A DNA stretch of 64,000 nucleotides from Gulbenkiania mobilis (GTDB lineage Bacteria > Pseudomonadota > Gammaproteobacteria > Burkholderiales > Chromobacteriaceae): the NCBI GenBank assembly GCA_004346645.1, contig SMDA01000006.1, forward strand, positions 108,052-172,051, given 5' to 3'. Shown in pieces: positions 28,462 to 40,021 of this stretch (the first letter of the stretch is position 1; every line of letters begins with the position of its first letter). The translations under genes and the position numbers were made by a program. The notes under the pieces were generated by a model. That model did no database searches. It was given only the letters and a program-made list of their open reading frames with translations, and was not told the origin of the DNA.

Positions 28462-29019
28462 ATGATTAACGACGTCAAGAAATCGGCAGAACAAAAGATG
28501 CAGAAGTCGCTGGAAGCGTTCAAGACCGATCTGACCAAGGTACGGACCGGCCGCGCGCACACCGGCATTCTTGACCACGTCGTCGTGGACTACTATGGCA
28601 GCGATGTGCCGATCAGCCAGGTCGCCAACGTTACCCTGCTGGATGCTCGCACCATCGGTGTGCAGCCATGGGAAAAAAGCATGCTGGCCAAGGTAGAGAA
28701 GGCCATTCGCGATTCCGATCTCGGGTTGAACCCCGCTGCCATGGGCGAGATCATCCGGGTACCAATGCCCATGCTGACGGAAGAGCGCCGCCGTGACCTG
28801 ATCAAGGTGGTGCGCGGCGAGGCGGAGAACGCCCGTGTAGCGATCCGCAACATCCGTCGCGATGCCAACAACGAACTCAAGAACCTCATCAAGGACAAGG
28901 CCATCACCGAGGATGAGGAGCGCCGTGCGCAGGACGACGTGCAGAAGCTGACCGATAAGTACATCGCCGAGATCGACAAGGCGCTTTCGGCCAAGGAAAC
29001 CGACCTGCTCGCGGTGTGA
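28462..29019 (+). CDS. frr: Ribosome recycling factor
   Basis: Splits post-termination ribosomes together with EF-G. The 185-residue product has the standard length and the stretch [20 protein letters not shown] near the N-terminus. The start at 28462 (MINDVKKS) has GGAG 6 nt upstream; an earlier in-frame start would overlap the pyrH terminator. Confidence 0.97.
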   Translation: MINDVKKSAEQKMQKSLEAFKTDLTKVRTGRAHTGILDHVVVDYYGSDVPISQVANVTLLDARTIGVQPWEKSMLAKVEKAIRDSDLGLNPAAMGEIIRVPMPMLTEERRRDLIKVVRGEAENARVAIRNIRRDANNELKNLIKDKAITEDEERRAQDDVQKLTDKYIAEIDKALSAKETDLLAV

Positions 29020-29023
29020 CAGA

Positions 29024-29779
29024 TTGACCTTCTTTCAGAGTTCGACATCCGTCATTCCGGATGTTCTGCCGGTTCCGCGGCATGTTGCCATCATCATGGA
29101 TGGCAACGGCCGCTGGGCCAAGAAGCGGTTTCTCCCACGGGTGGCGGGCCACAAGCGCGGTCTGGAAGCAGTGCGCGCCACCGTGGCAGCATGCACCGAA
29201 CTGGGGGTGCAGTATCTGACGCTGTTTGCCTTTTCTACCGAGAACTGGCGTCGCCCGAGTGATGAGGTGTCCTTCCTCATGGATCTGTTTTTGCGGGCCC
29301 TGGAACATGAGGTCGCCAAGCTGGCCGGGAACAATATTCGCTTGCGAGTGATCGGCAGTCGCGAGCGCCTTGCGCCGTCCCTCGTGGAGCGCATCGAGGC
29401 GGCCGAAGCACGCACGGCTGGCAATACGGGCCTCGTGCTCACCATTGCCGCGGATTATGGCGGCCGGTGGGATATCCTGCAGGCCGCCAATAGCTTGCTG
29501 TCGGAAGGGTGTACCAGTCTGGACGAAGCCGCGCTCACCGGGCGGCTGTCCATGGCCTATGCACCCGAGCCGGATCTCTTCATCCGTACGGGTGGCGAGC
29601 AGCGCATCAGCAATTTCCTGCTCTGGCAGCTGGCGTATGCCGAACTGTACTTCACCGATACGTTGTGGCCCGACTTTGACCGGGCTGCGCTGGAGTTGGC
29701 CATCGACTCCTATCGGCAGCGCGAGCGGCGCTTCGGCCGCACGAGCGAGCAGCTTCCCGAAACCTTGCGCCGAGAATAA
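29024..29779 (+). CDS. uppS: Undecaprenyl diphosphate synthase
   Basis: Cis-prenyltransferase making the C55 lipid carrier for peptidoglycan and O-antigen. Of 251 residues, the catalytic Asp is at position 26 in [13 protein letters not shown], with [11 protein letters not shown] and [15 protein letters not shown] further on. The only plausible start is TTG 29024, 4 nt after the frr stop, with no clear ribosome site. That suggests translational coupling to frr. Confidence 0.95.
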   Translation: MTFFQSSTSVIPDVLPVPRHVAIIMDGNGRWAKKRFLPRVAGHKRGLEAVRATVAACTELGVQYLTLFAFSTENWRRPSDEVSFLMDLFLRALEHEVAKLAGNNIRLRVIGSRERLAPSLVERIEAAEARTAGNTGLVLTIAADYGGRWDILQAANSLLSEGCTSLDEAALTGRLSMAYAPEPDLFIRTGGEQRISNFLLWQLAYAELYFTDTLWPDFDRAALELAIDSYRQRERRFGRTSEQLPETLRRE

Positions 29780-29781
29780 AC

Positions 29782-30582
29782 ATGCTGATCACCCGTGTCC
29801 TGACTGCCTTGGTGCTGCTGCCCCTGATGCTGTTTGCGCTGTTCGGCCTGGGGCCGCAAGCCTGGGCGGGGTTCAGCTGGCTGATCGTGGTACTGGCGCT
29901 GTGGGAATTCACACGCATGACCGGTATCGATGGGCCTTTGCGCTGGGGCTATCTGGTAGTTTCCACGGCTGTGGCCGGCTTTCTCTACCTGCAGCACGGT
30001 ACCGCGCCGCTCTGGCTGCATGGCATTGCGCTGCTCTTCTGGCTGGTGGCGGCCCCCATGTGGCTCAAGCGGCAGTGGAAGGGACACAAGCCCGAACTTT
30101 CCATGCTGGTGGGCTGGGTGCTGGCACTGCCGGCGTGGTTCGGTTTTCTGGAGTGGCGCCCCACCTCTGCCTCGGGCCTGATCCTGCTGGCCATCATGGG
30201 CTTGGTTTGGGTGGCTGACATTGCCGCCTACTTTGCCGGGCGTACCTTTGGCCGTCGGAAGCTGGCTCCGGCCATCAGCCCCGGCAAGAGTTGGGAAGGG
30301 GTGGCTGGCGCCGTGGTGGCCGTAATGGCCTATACCGTTCTCGTCCACCAACTGGGGTGGTTCCCACACCCGGTTCCCCTTTACGTGCTCTTGCCCCTGG
30401 CGGTGGTGCTGACGGCGGTCAGCATCGTCGGTGACCTGATGGAATCCTGGTTCAAGCGCGTTGCCGGCATCAAGGACAGCAGTCACTTGCTTCCAGGGCA
30501 TGGTGGCGTCTACGACCGTATCGACAGTCTTGTGGCCGTTCTGGCCGTAAGCAACGCCCTGCGCGTGCTTGGCAGTCTTTAA
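29782..30582 (+). CDS. cdsA: Phosphatidate cytidylyltransferase
   Basis: Integral membrane enzyme (266 residues, about seven to eight helices) that makes CDP-diacylglycerol for phospholipid synthesis. The C-terminal signature with KDSSHLLPGHGGVYDRID is complete. Starts 2 nt after uppS stops, so it is translated from the same message. Confidence 0.95.
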   Translation: MLITRVLTALVLLPLMLFALFGLGPQAWAGFSWLIVVLALWEFTRMTGIDGPLRWGYLVVSTAVAGFLYLQHGTAPLWLHGIALLFWLVAAPMWLKRQWKGHKPELSMLVGWVLALPAWFGFLEWRPTSASGLILLAIMGLVWVADIAAYFAGRTFGRRKLAPAISPGKSWEGVAGAVVAVMAYTVLVHQLGWFPHPVPLYVLLPLAVVLTAVSIVGDLMESWFKRVAGIKDSSHLLPGHGGVYDRIDSLVAVLAVSNALRVLGSL

Positions 30583-30591
30583 GCCTCTCCT

Positions 30592-31770
30592 ATGAAATCA
30601 CAAGGTATTGCCGTACTGGGCGCCACCGGCAGCATCGGCACCAGTACGCTTGACGTGGTGGCTCGCCATCCCGAACGCTTTCATGTCGTGGCCCTCACAG
30701 GTCACAGCCAGATTGAACGCCTCGCCGAGCAGTGCCTCAGGTTCAGGCCCCGCTATGCGGTGACAGGCACGCCGGAAGATGCCGCTGCCCTGCGTGCCCG
30801 CCTGCAGGGACGGGCCGACACGACGGAAGTGCTTGCCGGGCCTGCCGCGCTGGAAGAGGTCGCATCCCTGCCCGAAGTGGACGTGGTGATGGCGGCCATT
30901 GTCGGGGCGGCCGGGCTTCGGCCAACCCTTGCGGCAGCTCGCGCTGGCAAGCGTATCCTTCTTGCCAACAAGGAAGCGTTAGTCATGGCAGGCCCGCTGT
31001 TTACCGAGACTGTACGCGCCGGTGGCGCTACCCTGCTGCCGGTTGACAGTGAGCACAACGCCATTTTCCAGTCCCTGCCTGCCGATTATGCCGGCTCCCT
31101 GGAGGCTTCCGGCATCGACAGCCTGATCTTGACCGCATCCGGCGGGCCGTTCCGAAACACATCGCGGGCAGCCTTGCACGGGGTGACACCTGAGGATGCC
31201 TGCCGGCACCCGAACTGGAGCATGGGACGCAAGATTTCAGTGGACTCAGCCACGTTGATGAACAAGGGGCTGGAGGTGATCGAAGCCAGCTGGCTCTTCA
31301 GTGTGCCGGCACGGCAGATCGAGGTCGTGGTGCATCCTCAGAGTGTGATCCATTCCATGGTCCGCTACCGTGACGGGTCGGTGATCGCCCAGTTGGGTTC
31401 GCCCGACATGCGTACCCCGATCGCCCATGCCCTCGCCTGGCCGCAGCGTATTACGGCTGGCGTTGCGCCGCTGGATTTTCACGCCCTGTCCGGTTTGACC
31501 TTTGAAAAGCCCGACCTCGACCGTTTCCCTTGTCTGCGTCTGGCGTTCGAAGCGCTCGAAGCTGGGGGCGACGCACCTGCCGTCCTTAATGCGGCCAACG
31601 AAGTGGCGGTGGCAGCCTTTCTGGAAGGAAGAATCGGCTTCATGCGCATTCCGGAACTGGTGGCCTCTTCGCTGGCCGGCCTGGATCTTGCGGCCAGCAC
31701 CTCCCTCGAGGCGCTGCTCGAAAAGGATGCACAGGCACGGCGCCATACCGAAAGGCAACTTGCCGCATGA
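30592..31770 (+). CDS. dxr: 1-deoxy-D-xylulose 5-phosphate reductoisomerase
   Basis: NADPH-dependent second enzyme of the MEP isoprenoid pathway, 392 residues. Visible are the nucleotide loop [33 protein letters not shown] and [15 protein letters not shown]. It feeds isoprenoid precursors that UppS uses, which suits the operon. It overlaps rseP by 4 nt and contains one TTGGCCGAA word. Confidence 0.97.
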   Translation: MKSQGIAVLGATGSIGTSTLDVVARHPERFHVVALTGHSQIERLAEQCLRFRPRYAVTGTPEDAAALRARLQGRADTTEVLAGPAALEEVASLPEVDVVMAAIVGAAGLRPTLAAARAGKRILLANKEALVMAGPLFTETVRAGGATLLPVDSEHNAIFQSLPADYAGSLEASGIDSLILTASGGPFRNTSRAALHGVTPEDACRHPNWSMGRKISVDSATLMNKGLEVIEASWLFSVPARQIEVVVHPQSVIHSMVRYRDGSVIAQLGSPDMRTPIAHALAWPQRITAGVAPLDFHALSGLTFEKPDLDRFPCLRLAFEALEAGGDAPAVLNAANEVAVAAFLEGRIGFMRIPELVASSLAGLDLAASTSLEALLEKDAQARRHTERQLAA

Positions 31771-33113
31771 TCACTTTCCTGGCCTTCCTGGTTGCGATTG
31801 GCGTCCTGGTCACCTTTCACGAGCTGGGGCATTACTGGGTGGCCCGGCTGTGTGGCGTCAAGGTGTTGCGCTTTTCCATCGGCTTCGGCCGACCCCTGTT
31901 CACCTGGCAGCGGGGTGAAACAGAATGGGCGCTGTGCCCGATCCCCTTGGGCGGTTACGTCAAGATGCTCGATGCGAGTGAAGAGCCCGTTACACCCGAA
32001 GACCTGCCACGGGCCTTTGGCAGTCGACCGATATGGCAGCGGATGCTGATCGTGGCTGCGGGCCCGGTGGCCAACCTTGTGTTAGCAATCGTCCTCTACT
32101 GGGTGGTCTTGGCGCAGGGTGTGGATCTGCTGCGTCCCGTGGTCGGGACCGTGCTGAGTGAAACACCGGCCGCGGCGGCTGGGTTTCGGCCTGGGGACAC
32201 CATTATCCGGGTGGGAGAGGTCCCGGTGGGCAGCTGGCAGGATATCCAGAGCGCCTTTCTCGATGTGCCCATGGATCCGGAAACACCGCTCAAGGTCGCC
32301 GTTCGCGACCAGGAGGGGCGGCAAACCAGTCGCACGCTGCTGGCGGCACGATTTCCGGACGCCGTTCAGGCCGGCTACCGTCAGGGCGCAGTGGGTCTGA
32401 CTCCGGCGCGCTACCTGCCGGTGGTGGGCATGGTGGAAGAAGAGGGGGCCGCCCGGCGAGCCGGCCTGCGTCCCGGGGATCGCCTGCTGACGCTGGATGG
32501 CAGCCCGGTGTCTTCGTGGCAGACCTGGGTGCGCACCATCCAGCACAACCCGGGCCGTCTGATGCGAGTGGAGGTGGAGCGGGGTGGCAAGCGGCTTGCG
32601 CTGGCGCTGCGTCCGGACAGCCAGCAGACCCCGGACGGGTTGGTGGGCCGCATCGGGGCGGGCCCCACAGCTGACCGCGCCTGGATCGACAGCCTGCGCT
32701 TTCGTAAGGAATACAGCATCGGCCAAGCCGGGCAGGGTGCAGTCGAGCGCACGGCAGACACGGCATGGATGAGCTTGCGCTTTCTCGGGCGCATGGTGAC
32801 CGGACAGGCTTCGCTCGACAATCTCAGTGGTCCGCTCACGATTGCCTCGGTGGCGGGGCAGACCGCACGTGTCGGCCTGATCGCGTACTTGGAGTTTCTC
32901 GCGCTCATCAGCATCAGCATCGGCGTGCTCAATCTTCTGCCTATACCCGTACTGGATGGCGGGCACTTAATGTATCATACGGCGGAACTCATCAAGGGTC
33001 GCCCCCTGTCCGAGCGCACCCAGGCGCTGGGACAGCGGATCGGCTTCGCATTGCTGGCATCGCTGATGGCTCTGGCATTCATCAACGACCTCAGCCGCCT
33101 TTTCGGGGGTTAA
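31767..33113 (+). CDS. rseP: Site-2 zinc metalloprotease RseP
   Basis: Inner-membrane intramembrane protease of 448 residues that cuts anti-sigma factor and signal peptides. The zinc motif HELGH is at residues 18-22 in the first helix, and the second metal motif VLDGGH is at about 395-400. Two PDZ domains lie between (about 115-290). Its ATG overlaps the dxr stop (ATGA), and bamA follows after 9 nt. Confidence 0.96.
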   Translation: MITFLAFLVAIGVLVTFHELGHYWVARLCGVKVLRFSIGFGRPLFTWQRGETEWALCPIPLGGYVKMLDASEEPVTPEDLPRAFGSRPIWQRMLIVAAGPVANLVLAIVLYWVVLAQGVDLLRPVVGTVLSETPAAAAGFRPGDTIIRVGEVPVGSWQDIQSAFLDVPMDPETPLKVAVRDQEGRQTSRTLLAARFPDAVQAGYRQGAVGLTPARYLPVVGMVEEEGAARRAGLRPGDRLLTLDGSPVSSWQTWVRTIQHNPGRLMRVEVERGGKRLALALRPDSQQTPDGLVGRIGAGPTADRAWIDSLRFRKEYSIGQAGQGAVERTADTAWMSLRFLGRMVTGQASLDNLSGPLTIASVAGQTARVGLIAYLEFLALISISIGVLNLLPIPVLDGGHLMYHTAELIKGRPLSERTQALGQRIGFALLASLMALAFINDLSRLFGG

Positions 33114-33122
33114 TACGCGCCT

Positions 33123-35411
33123 ATGAAATTGAAATTCCTCGCGGCAGCCGTTCTCGGTCTGTCTTACGCTGCCTCTGCTTGGGCGGTGGAGCCGTTCACC
33201 ATCAAGGACATCCGGGTAGAGGGCCTGCAACGGACCGAAGCGGGCACCGTCTTCAACTACCTGCCGCTGAAGGTGGGCGACACCTTCACCGATCAGAAGG
33301 CCCAGGACGCCATCCAGTCGCTGTTTGCCACCGGCTTCTTCAACGACGTGCGTATCGAGACCGAGGGCGATGTCATCGTCGTGGCGGTGGCCGAGCGTCC
33401 GGTGATTGCAACGCTGAACATCAACGGTGCCAAGGAGTTCGACAAGGAGCAGCTCAAGACTGCCCTGAAGAACAACGGTTTCGCCGAGTCCCGCACCTTT
33501 GACCAGGCGCTGCTGGATGGCGCGCTGCAGGAGCTCAAGCGCCAGTACTACAGTCGTGGCAAATACGCGGTCGAGATCACCCCCAATGTCACCAAGCTCG
33601 AACGCAACCGGGTTGCTGTCACGCTCGATATCGCCGAAGGTATCACTGCGAAGATTCACGAGATTCGCATCGTGGGGGCGCAGGCCTTCCCCGAGGACGA
33701 TCTCCTGGACCAGTTTGGCCTGACGAGCGGCGGCTGGTTGTCGTGGATTACCAAGGACAACCAGTACTCCAAGCAGAAGTTGTCGGGCGACCTGGAGAAG
33801 CTGAAGGCGTTCTACCAGAACCAGGGCTATCTCGAATTCAACATCGACTCCACGCAGGTGTCCATCAGCCCGGACAAGGAATCGATCTATCTGACAATCA
33901 ACGTCAACGAAGGCAAGCGCTACACGATCTCCGACATCAAGTTCGCCGGTGACCTGAAAGCGCCAGAAGCCGACCTGCGCAAGTTGCTGCAGGTTAAACC
34001 GGGCGACGTGTTCAACCGCGAAAAGGTGAACGAATCGGTTACCGCGATGAGCGACCGGCTGGGCAATGACGGCTATGCCTTTGCGAACGTCAACGTACTG
34101 CCGGAAATCGACCGCGAAAAGCAGCAGGTAGCCTTCACCTTCTTCGTCGACCCGGGCCGCAAGACCTATGTCCGCCGCATCAACATCAACGGCAATACCA
34201 AGACCCGTGACGAAGTGGTGCGTCGCGAGATGCGCCAGCTCGAAGGCGCGGTTTACTCGTCCGAGAAAATCAAGCGCAGCAAGGAACGCGCCGAACTGCT
34301 GGGCTATTTCGAGGATGTGACGATCGAAACGCCGGCCGTGCTGGATTCGCCCGACCAAGTGGACATGAACCTGACCGTCAAGGAGCGGCCCACCGGCAGC
34401 ATCTCGGCGGGGATCGGCTTCGTGCAGGGCGAGGGCTTGCAGCTGTCGGGGAATATTTCCCAGAGCAACATCTTCGGTTCGGGCAAGGCCCTGTCGGCCA
34501 GCATCTCCACCGGTTCGGCCAACAAGAACGCCACGCTCTCGTTCACCGATCCGTACTTTACGCCAGATGGCGTCAGCCTCGGCTATGACGTGTATCACCG
34601 TACCTACAACCCGAAGAAAGTAGACCGGTCAAAGTACAAGTCAGCCACCACCGGCTTTGCCGTGCGGATGGGGGTCCCCGTAACCGAGTATGACCGCATC
34701 AACTTTAGCCTCGGTCCGGAACATACCGCGATCGACACCTACGAGGACAGTCCCCAGCGCTATAAGGACTTCGTCAACGAATTTGGCCGTTCCAACCTGA
34801 CCCTGCTCGGTTCGGTGGGCTGGGCCCGTGATACTCGAGACAGCGCGGTATGGCCGACGCGTGGCGCTACGATCCGTGTAGCGGCCGATGCCGGTCTGCC
34901 CGGCGGTGATCTGGAATACTACCGGCTGACGCACCAACAGACCTGGTTCTTCCCGCTGTCCAAGACCTTCACGCTGATGCTCAACGGCGAGCTGGGCTAT
35001 GCCAACGGTTATGGCCAGACTCCGCGGATGCCGTTCTTCCAGAACTTCTATCTCGGCGGTATCGGCTCCGTGCGTGGCTACGACAACGGCAGCCTGGGTC
35101 CGAAGGATGTGGACGACGATTACCTGGGCGGCACGCGCAAGATTGTGGCCAATGCCGAGCTCCTGTTCCCCTTCCCGGGAATGCGTGACAACAAGTCGCT
35201 GCGCACCAGTATGTTCGTCGATGCTGGCAGCCTATGGGATCCTAAGGTACAAGGCAGTTCGATGTCCGAGGAGCTGCGCTATTCTGCGGGCTTGGCTCTG
35301 ACCTGGCTGTCCCCGGTGGGGCCGATGAAGTTCAGCTACGCCGTGCCATTCGGCAAGAAGGAAGGCGACAAATTGCAGCGGTTCCAGTTCCAGCTGGGTA
35401 CCGTGTTCTAA
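33123..35411 (+). CDS. bamA: Outer membrane protein assembly factor BamA
   Basis: Core of the BAM complex that folds beta-barrel proteins into the outer membrane. The 762-residue precursor has a signal peptide ending at about AWA (21), five POTRA domains (about 24-425) and a 16-strand barrel. The conserved loop-6 motif appears as SVRGYDNGSLGP, and the protein ends with the terminal phenylalanine expected of barrel proteins. It is followed by the chaperone gene skp. Confidence 0.97.
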   Translation: MKLKFLAAAVLGLSYAASAWAVEPFTIKDIRVEGLQRTEAGTVFNYLPLKVGDTFTDQKAQDAIQSLFATGFFNDVRIETEGDVIVVAVAERPVIATLNINGAKEFDKEQLKTALKNNGFAESRTFDQALLDGALQELKRQYYSRGKYAVEITPNVTKLERNRVAVTLDIAEGITAKIHEIRIVGAQAFPEDDLLDQFGLTSGGWLSWITKDNQYSKQKLSGDLEKLKAFYQNQGYLEFNIDSTQVSISPDKESIYLTINVNEGKRYTISDIKFAGDLKAPEADLRKLLQVKPGDVFNREKVNESVTAMSDRLGNDGYAFANVNVLPEIDREKQQVAFTFFVDPGRKTYVRRININGNTKTRDEVVRREMRQLEGAVYSSEKIKRSKERAELLGYFEDVTIETPAVLDSPDQVDMNLTVKERPTGSISAGIGFVQGEGLQLSGNISQSNIFGSGKALSASISTGSANKNATLSFTDPYFTPDGVSLGYDVYHRTYNPKKVDRSKYKSATTGFAVRMGVPVTEYDRINFSLGPEHTAIDTYEDSPQRYKDFVNEFGRSNLTLLGSVGWARDTRDSAVWPTRGATIRVAADAGLPGGDLEYYRLTHQQTWFFPLSKTFTLMLNGELGYANGYGQTPRMPFFQNFYLGGIGSVRGYDNGSLGPKDVDDDYLGGTRKIVANAELLFPFPGMRDNKSLRTSMFVDAGSLWDPKVQGSSMSEELRYSAGLALTWLSPVGPMKFSYAVPFGKKEGDKLQRFQFQLGTVF

Positions 35412-35424
35412 ACGGAGAGAGCCC

Positions 35425-35913
35425 TTGAAACGTCTGCAACATGGGCTGACCGCCCTCATGCTCCTCGTTTCGGCCAACCTGATGGCCGCCGATTTCAAGT
35501 TCGGCTACGTCAACACCGAGCGCATTTATCGTGAGGCCGCGCCTGCGCAGGCCATACAGAAGAAGCTGGAGCGCGAGTTCGCAGACCGGCGCAACGAGCT
35601 GAAGAAGATGGAGGCGCGCGCCCGGGATCTGGAAGCCCAGCTTGGCCGTGCCAACCTACCGGCGGCAGATCGCAAGAAGGCTGAGCGCGAGATGGCCGGT
35701 CTGGACCGTGACTACCGGGCCAAGGCACGTGAGTTCTCCGAGGACTTCAACCAGCGCCGCAACGAAGAGTTCGCCGCAGTGCAGGAACGTGCCAACCGTC
35801 TGCTACGTCAGATCGCCGAAAAGGAACAGTACGACCTCATCCTGCAAGATGCGGTCTACGTTAACCCCAAGTACGACCTGACGCCCAAGGTCTTGAAAGA
35901 ACTGGAAAAGTAA
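35425..35913 (+). CDS. skp: Periplasmic chaperone Skp/OmpH
   Basis: Trimeric periplasmic chaperone that carries unfolded outer-membrane proteins to BamA. The 162-residue precursor has a signal peptide ending at LMA and a long charged helical region (about 40-130) forming the tentacles. TTG 35425 is the start, preceded by GGAG. It directly follows bamA and precedes a terminator. Confidence 0.92.
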   Translation: MKRLQHGLTALMLLVSANLMAADFKFGYVNTERIYREAAPAQAIQKKLEREFADRRNELKKMEARARDLEAQLGRANLPAADRKKAEREMAGLDRDYRAKAREFSEDFNQRRNEEFAAVQERANRLLRQIAEKEQYDLILQDAVYVNPKYDLTPKVLKELEK

Positions 35914-35931
35914 GCTTTTCCCAAGCTGGAG

Positions 35932-35959
35932 AAGCCGGCCTCGGGTCGGCTTTATTTTT
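35932..35959 (+). terminator. Terminator immediately before the lpxD start codon
   Basis: AAGCCGGC pairs with GTCGGCTT (one G-U) around a 5-nt loop, followed by TATTTTT. The lpxD ATG begins 1-2 nt after the T run, so termination and lpxD initiation share the same bases. Confidence 0.75.
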
Positions 35960-35960
35960 G

Positions 35961-37004
35961 ATGAGCTACTTGCTTTCATACATCGTCGCCAAGCTGGGCG
36001 GCGAACTCGTTGGTCCGGATATCACGATCGAACGCCTGGCGCCGCTGGATGCGGCCGGTCCCGGCGCGCTGACCTTTCTCGCCAATCCCAAGTATCGCAA
36101 GCAGCTGGACGGCACGGCGGCCAGTGCCGTCATTGTTTCTCCCGACATGGCTGAGGCCGCGGCAGGCCGTAGCCTGATCGTCGCGCGCGATCCCTATCTC
36201 TATTTTGCACAGGTGGCCACGCTGTTCCACCCGACCCCGGTCGCCGTTCCCGGTATCCACCCGCGGGCGGTAGTGGGCGAGGACAGCCGGGTAGGGGGCA
36301 GCAGCGAAGTGCGGGAGGGCGTGAGCATCGGTCGCAACACGGTGATCGGAGAACGCTGCCGCCTCTTGCCCGGCGTGGTGGTTGGAGACGATGTGGTGCT
36401 GGGGGACGACGTTGTCCTTCATCCCAATGTGACCATCTATGCAGGCTGCCGCATCGGCTCCCGGGTCACGGTCCATGCCGGTACCGTGATCGGATCGGAC
36501 GGCTTCGGGCTGGCGTGGGCCAAGGATCACTGGTTCAAGATTCCGCAAACGGGCGTTGTGGTGATCGGTGATGATGTGGAGATCGGTGCCAACACCACCA
36601 TCGATCGTGGCGCCATGGCGGATACTGTCATCGCCAACGGAGTGAAGATCGACAATCTGGTGCAGATCGCCCATAACGTCCACATCGGCGAACACACCGC
36701 CATCGCCGGCTGCGTCGGTATCGCAGGCAGCACGCACATCGGCGCCTATTGCACCGTGGGCGGGGCAGCGATGTTCGTGGGGCACATCGAAATTGCCGAC
36801 CGCACCCACATCGGGGGCGGCACACTGGTTTCCAAATCGATCCGCAAGCCGGACAACTACGCCTCTTCGTATCCCTTGTCCACGATGAAGGACTGGCTGA
36901 GCAATGCGGTACACCTGCGCCATCTGGACGACTATGTCGAGCGGCTCAAGAAAATCGAGCGCGAGGTGGGGGCACTTCGAAACTCTGAGGAAGACAAAGA
37001 ATGA
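35961..37004 (+). CDS. lpxD: UDP-3-O-acylglucosamine N-acyltransferase
   Basis: Adds the second acyl chain in lipid A synthesis. The 347-residue trimeric protein has an N-terminal uridine-binding domain, left-handed parallel beta-helix hexapeptide repeats (about 100-300) and the catalytic-His stretch [20 protein letters not shown] 35961 follows a terminator directly and has no visible ribosome site. It overlaps fabZ by 4 nt. Confidence 0.95.
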   Translation: MSYLLSYIVAKLGGELVGPDITIERLAPLDAAGPGALTFLANPKYRKQLDGTAASAVIVSPDMAEAAAGRSLIVARDPYLYFAQVATLFHPTPVAVPGIHPRAVVGEDSRVGGSSEVREGVSIGRNTVIGERCRLLPGVVVGDDVVLGDDVVLHPNVTIYAGCRIGSRVTVHAGTVIGSDGFGLAWAKDHWFKIPQTGVVVIGDDVEIGANTTIDRGAMADTVIANGVKIDNLVQIAHNVHIGEHTAIAGCVGIAGSTHIGAYCTVGGAAMFVGHIEIADRTHIGGGTLVSKSIRKPDNYASSYPLSTMKDWLSNAVHLRHLDDYVERLKKIEREVGALRNSEEDKE

Positions 37005-37468
37005 CTGAAGCCGTAGCCAACGGAAGCGCCGTGCAGATCGACGTGCGCGAAATCATGCGTTACTTGCCGCACCGCTACCCCTTTCTGCTGGTGGACAAGG
37101 TAACCGAATTCGAAGCGGATCACCGCATCAAGGCGATCAAGAACGTCACCGTCAACGAGCCGTTCTTCATCGGCCATTTCGAGCAGTACCCGGTGATGCC
37201 CGGCGTGCTGATCATCGAAGCACTGGCCCAGGCCGCCGGGGTGCTTGCGATTCGTAGCCAGGGCGGCCGCGCCGAGAACGAACTCTACTTCTTTGTGGGG
37301 ATCGATAACGCGCGCTTCAAGCGTCAGGTGGTGCCGGGCGATGTGCTGGTGCTGGAGGTGGAACAGCTCGCCTCCAAGCGCGGTATTGCCAAGTACACCG
37401 CCCGCGCGCTGGTGGAAGGGCAGGTGGCCTGCGAGGCCCAGATCATGTGCGCCAAGCGGGAGGTCTGA
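37001..37468 (+). CDS. fabZ: (3R)-hydroxyacyl-ACP dehydratase FabZ
   Basis: Dehydrates 3-hydroxyacyl-ACP in fatty-acid elongation, competing with LpxA/LpxD for the same substrates. The 155-residue hot-dog protein has [13 protein letters not shown] and the catalytic His/Glu region [20 protein letters not shown]. It starts within the lpxD stop (ATGA) and is followed by lpxA after 2 nt. Confidence 0.96.
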   Translation: MTEAVANGSAVQIDVREIMRYLPHRYPFLLVDKVTEFEADHRIKAIKNVTVNEPFFIGHFEQYPVMPGVLIIEALAQAAGVLAIRSQGGRAENELYFFVGIDNARFKRQVVPGDVLVLEVEQLASKRGIAKYTARALVEGQVACEAQIMCAKREV

Positions 37469-37470
37469 GC

Positions 37471-38244
37471 ATGGCCATCCATCCGACCGCCATCGTCGAT
37501 CCGAATGCAGAGATCGCCGCCAATGTTGAGATTGGTGCCTATTCGATCATCGGGCCGAATGTGGTCATCGGTGAGGGCACTTGGATCGGCCCGCATGTCG
37601 TCATCGAGGGCCACACCCGCATCGGTCGCAACAACCGCATTTTCCAGTTCTGCTCGCTGGGGGCGATTCCGCAAGACAAGAAGTACGCTGGCGAGCCCAC
37701 CCGGCTGGAGATCGGCGACAACAACACCATCCGCGAATTCTGCACCTTCAACATCGGTACGGCGCAGGATGCGGGCGTGACCCGGCTTGGCAGCGACAAC
37801 TGGGTGATGGCCTACGTCCATCTTGGGCATGACTGTCAGGTGGGAAACCACACCATCCTGGCTAACAATGCCACATTGGGCGGCCATGTGCATCTGGGTG
37901 ACTGGGTGATCCTGGGCGGTTTCACCAGCGTGCACCAGTTCACCGTGATCGGCGAGCACGCGATGACGGCCTTTGCCAGCGCGGTGGCGCAGGACGTACC
38001 CCCCTATGTAATGGCGGCCGGCAATCGGGCCACTCCCAGTGGCATCAACGCGGAGGGTCTGAAGCGCCGGGGGTTCACACCCGAAGCGATCCGCGCCATC
38101 CGCAATGCGTACAAAGCGCTGTACCGTCAGGGCCTGTCGTATGAGGAGGCGCGCGCCAGCATCATTGAAGCTGCGGCTGGGCAACCTGAACTGATGGCCT
38201 TCGTGCGCTTCTTCGAGCAGTCGAAACGGAGCATTATCCGCTAG
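37471..38244 (+). CDS. lpxA: UDP-N-acetylglucosamine acyltransferase
   Basis: First step of lipid A synthesis. The 257-residue protein is a left-handed beta-helix with hexapeptide repeats (from [13 protein letters not shown]) and the catalytic region [20 protein letters not shown], followed by a C-terminal helical domain. The ATG at 37471 has GGGAGG upstream. Confidence 0.96.
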   Translation: MAIHPTAIVDPNAEIAANVEIGAYSIIGPNVVIGEGTWIGPHVVIEGHTRIGRNNRIFQFCSLGAIPQDKKYAGEPTRLEIGDNNTIREFCTFNIGTAQDAGVTRLGSDNWVMAYVHLGHDCQVGNHTILANNATLGGHVHLGDWVILGGFTSVHQFTVIGEHAMTAFASAVAQDVPPYVMAAGNRATPSGINAEGLKRRGFTPEAIRAIRNAYKALYRQGLSYEEARASIIEAAAGQPELMAFVRFFEQSKRSIIR

Positions 38245-38246
38245 CC

Positions 38247-39416
38247 ATGCCCGAAACGCTGTTTACCCCCAACAAGGCCGGCCTGCGCATCGCGATGGTG
38301 GCAGGCGAAGCCTCGGGCGACCTGCTGGGCGCCCATCTCATCGATGCTCTGCGTCAGCACTGCCCCGATGCCGAGTTTGCCGGCATCGGTGGGCCGCGCA
38401 TGCTGGCCCGAGGGTTTAGGACGCAGGTTCCGCAGGAAAAGCTGGCCGTGCGCGGCTATCTGGAAGTGCTGCGCAGTTTGCCGGAGCTGTTGCGCATTCG
38501 CGGCCGGCTTAGGGAAGCGCTGCTGGCGGAGCGTCCCGATGTCTTCATCGGTATCGATGCACCCGACTTCAACCTCGGGCTTGAAGCCGCCCTCAAAAAG
38601 CAGGGCATTCCAACCGTGCATTATGTCAGTCCTTCGGTCTGGGCCTGGCGACCGGAGCGGGTAGGGCGCATCGGTCGCTCGGTAAGTCACATGCTCTGCC
38701 TGTTTCCGATGGAGCCGCCGCTCTACCGGCAGGCGGGGGTGCCGGTTACCTTCGTCGGCCATCCCCTGGCCAGCGAGATTCCGATGCAGCCGGACAAGCG
38801 CGCCATGCGCGAGCGCCTGGCCCTGCCACAGAGCAGCCCTGTGTTTGCCCTCCTGCCGGGTAGCCGGCAGAGCGAGCTGGACTACATGGGGCCGCTTTAC
38901 ATTGAAACGGCCAAGCGGCTCTTGGCCGCCCACCCCGATGCCCAGTTTCTGGTGCCGCTGGCCACCCGTGCCACCATGGACCAGTTCGACCGGTTGCTCG
39001 TAAAACATAAGGGGTGGGAGCTGCCGATTCGCAAGCTGTTCGGCCATGCCCAGATGGCGATGATCGCCAGCGATGTTGTCCTGGTCACGAGCGGCACCGC
39101 CACGCTGGAGGTGGCGTTGTGCAAACGGCCGATGGTCATCAGCTACAAGCTGTCCGCACTGACCTACCACCTCGTCAAACGCAAGATCAGGCTGCCCTAC
39201 GTCGGGCTGCCCAACATCCTGTGCGGGCGGCAGGTGGTGCCGGAGTTGCTCCAACACGATGCCACCCCGGAGCGGCTGGCCGCAGAGATGTTGCGCATCT
39301 ATGAGGACAAGGGCTATCAGGCAGAAGTGGAGGCCACCTTCACCACCCTGCATGCGTCCTTGCAGGCCGATTCGGCCAACCTTGCCGCACAAGCCATTCT
39401 TGGGGTGGTCGGCTGA
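38247..39416 (+). CDS. lpxB: Lipid-A-disaccharide synthase
   Basis: GT19 glycosyltransferase of 389 residues joining lipid X and UDP-diacylglucosamine. Family hallmarks are [42 protein letters not shown] and LLPGSRQSE. Starts 2 nt after lpxA; its stop overlaps the rnhB start by one base. A TTGGCCGAA word lies near its 3' end. Confidence 0.96.
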   Translation: MPETLFTPNKAGLRIAMVAGEASGDLLGAHLIDALRQHCPDAEFAGIGGPRMLARGFRTQVPQEKLAVRGYLEVLRSLPELLRIRGRLREALLAERPDVFIGIDAPDFNLGLEAALKKQGIPTVHYVSPSVWAWRPERVGRIGRSVSHMLCLFPMEPPLYRQAGVPVTFVGHPLASEIPMQPDKRAMRERLALPQSSPVFALLPGSRQSELDYMGPLYIETAKRLLAAHPDAQFLVPLATRATMDQFDRLLVKHKGWELPIRKLFGHAQMAMIASDVVLVTSGTATLEVALCKRPMVISYKLSALTYHLVKRKIRLPYVGLPNILCGRQVVPELLQHDATPERLAAEMLRIYEDKGYQAEVEATFTTLHASLQADSANLAAQAILGVVG

Positions 39417-40003
39417 TGTGGGTATGTGGTGTGGATGAGGCGGGCAGGGGGCCCCTGGCGGGGGCAGTGTTTGCCGCTGCCGTCATTCTCGACCCCGAGC
39501 GCCCTATCGACGGGCTGGCCGACTCCAAAAAGCTTACTGCTGCGCGACGTGAAAGCTTGGCCGAAGCCATTCGCGAACGGGCACTGGCTTGGCATGTGGC
39601 CTCTGCCAGTGTGGAGGAGATCGACCGGCTCAACATTCTGCAGGCCACCTTTCTCGCGATGCAGCGTGCCGTGGCCGGGCTGGCGGTCGTGCCCGCCCGG
39701 GCGCTGATCGATGGCAACCGGGTGCCACGCCAGTTTCCGGTAGCGGCCGAAGCCATCGTGAAAGGGGATGCCACCGAGCCAGCCATCTCAGCGGCCTCCA
39801 TACTGGCGAAGACGGCACGCGATGCCGATCTGGTCGCCCTTGATGCCCGTTATCCGAACTACGGTTTTGCCCGGCACAAGGGCTATCCGACAGCCGAGCA
39901 CCTCGCCGCCATCGAGCGCCTGGGCGTGTTGCCGATTCACAGGCGAACCTTTGGCCCGATACGGGTGCTGTTGCAGGCGGGGCAGCGCGAACTCTTCGGT
40001 TGA
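39416..40003 (+). CDS. rnhB: Ribonuclease HII
   Basis: Removes ribonucleotides and RNA primers from DNA. The 195-residue protein has the catalytic motif [12 protein letters not shown], the [13 protein letters not shown] stretch and the later aspartate in KTARDADLV. The ATG is shared with the lpxB stop (TGATG), showing translational coupling at the end of the lipid A operon. Confidence 0.95.
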   Translation: MWVCGVDEAGRGPLAGAVFAAAVILDPERPIDGLADSKKLTAARRESLAEAIRERALAWHVASASVEEIDRLNILQATFLAMQRAVAGLAVVPARALIDGNRVPRQFPVAAEAIVKGDATEPAISAASILAKTARDADLVALDARYPNYGFARHKGYPTAEHLAAIERLGVLPIHRRTFGPIRVLLQAGQRELFG

Positions 40004-40021
40004 TGGGCCGGTCGTACCGGC

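Noticed and set aside
32967..34598. 543-codon minus-strand frame opposite bamA
   Set aside because: GC-rich codon bias creates long antisense frames; bamA is intact on the plus strand with signal peptide and all domains.
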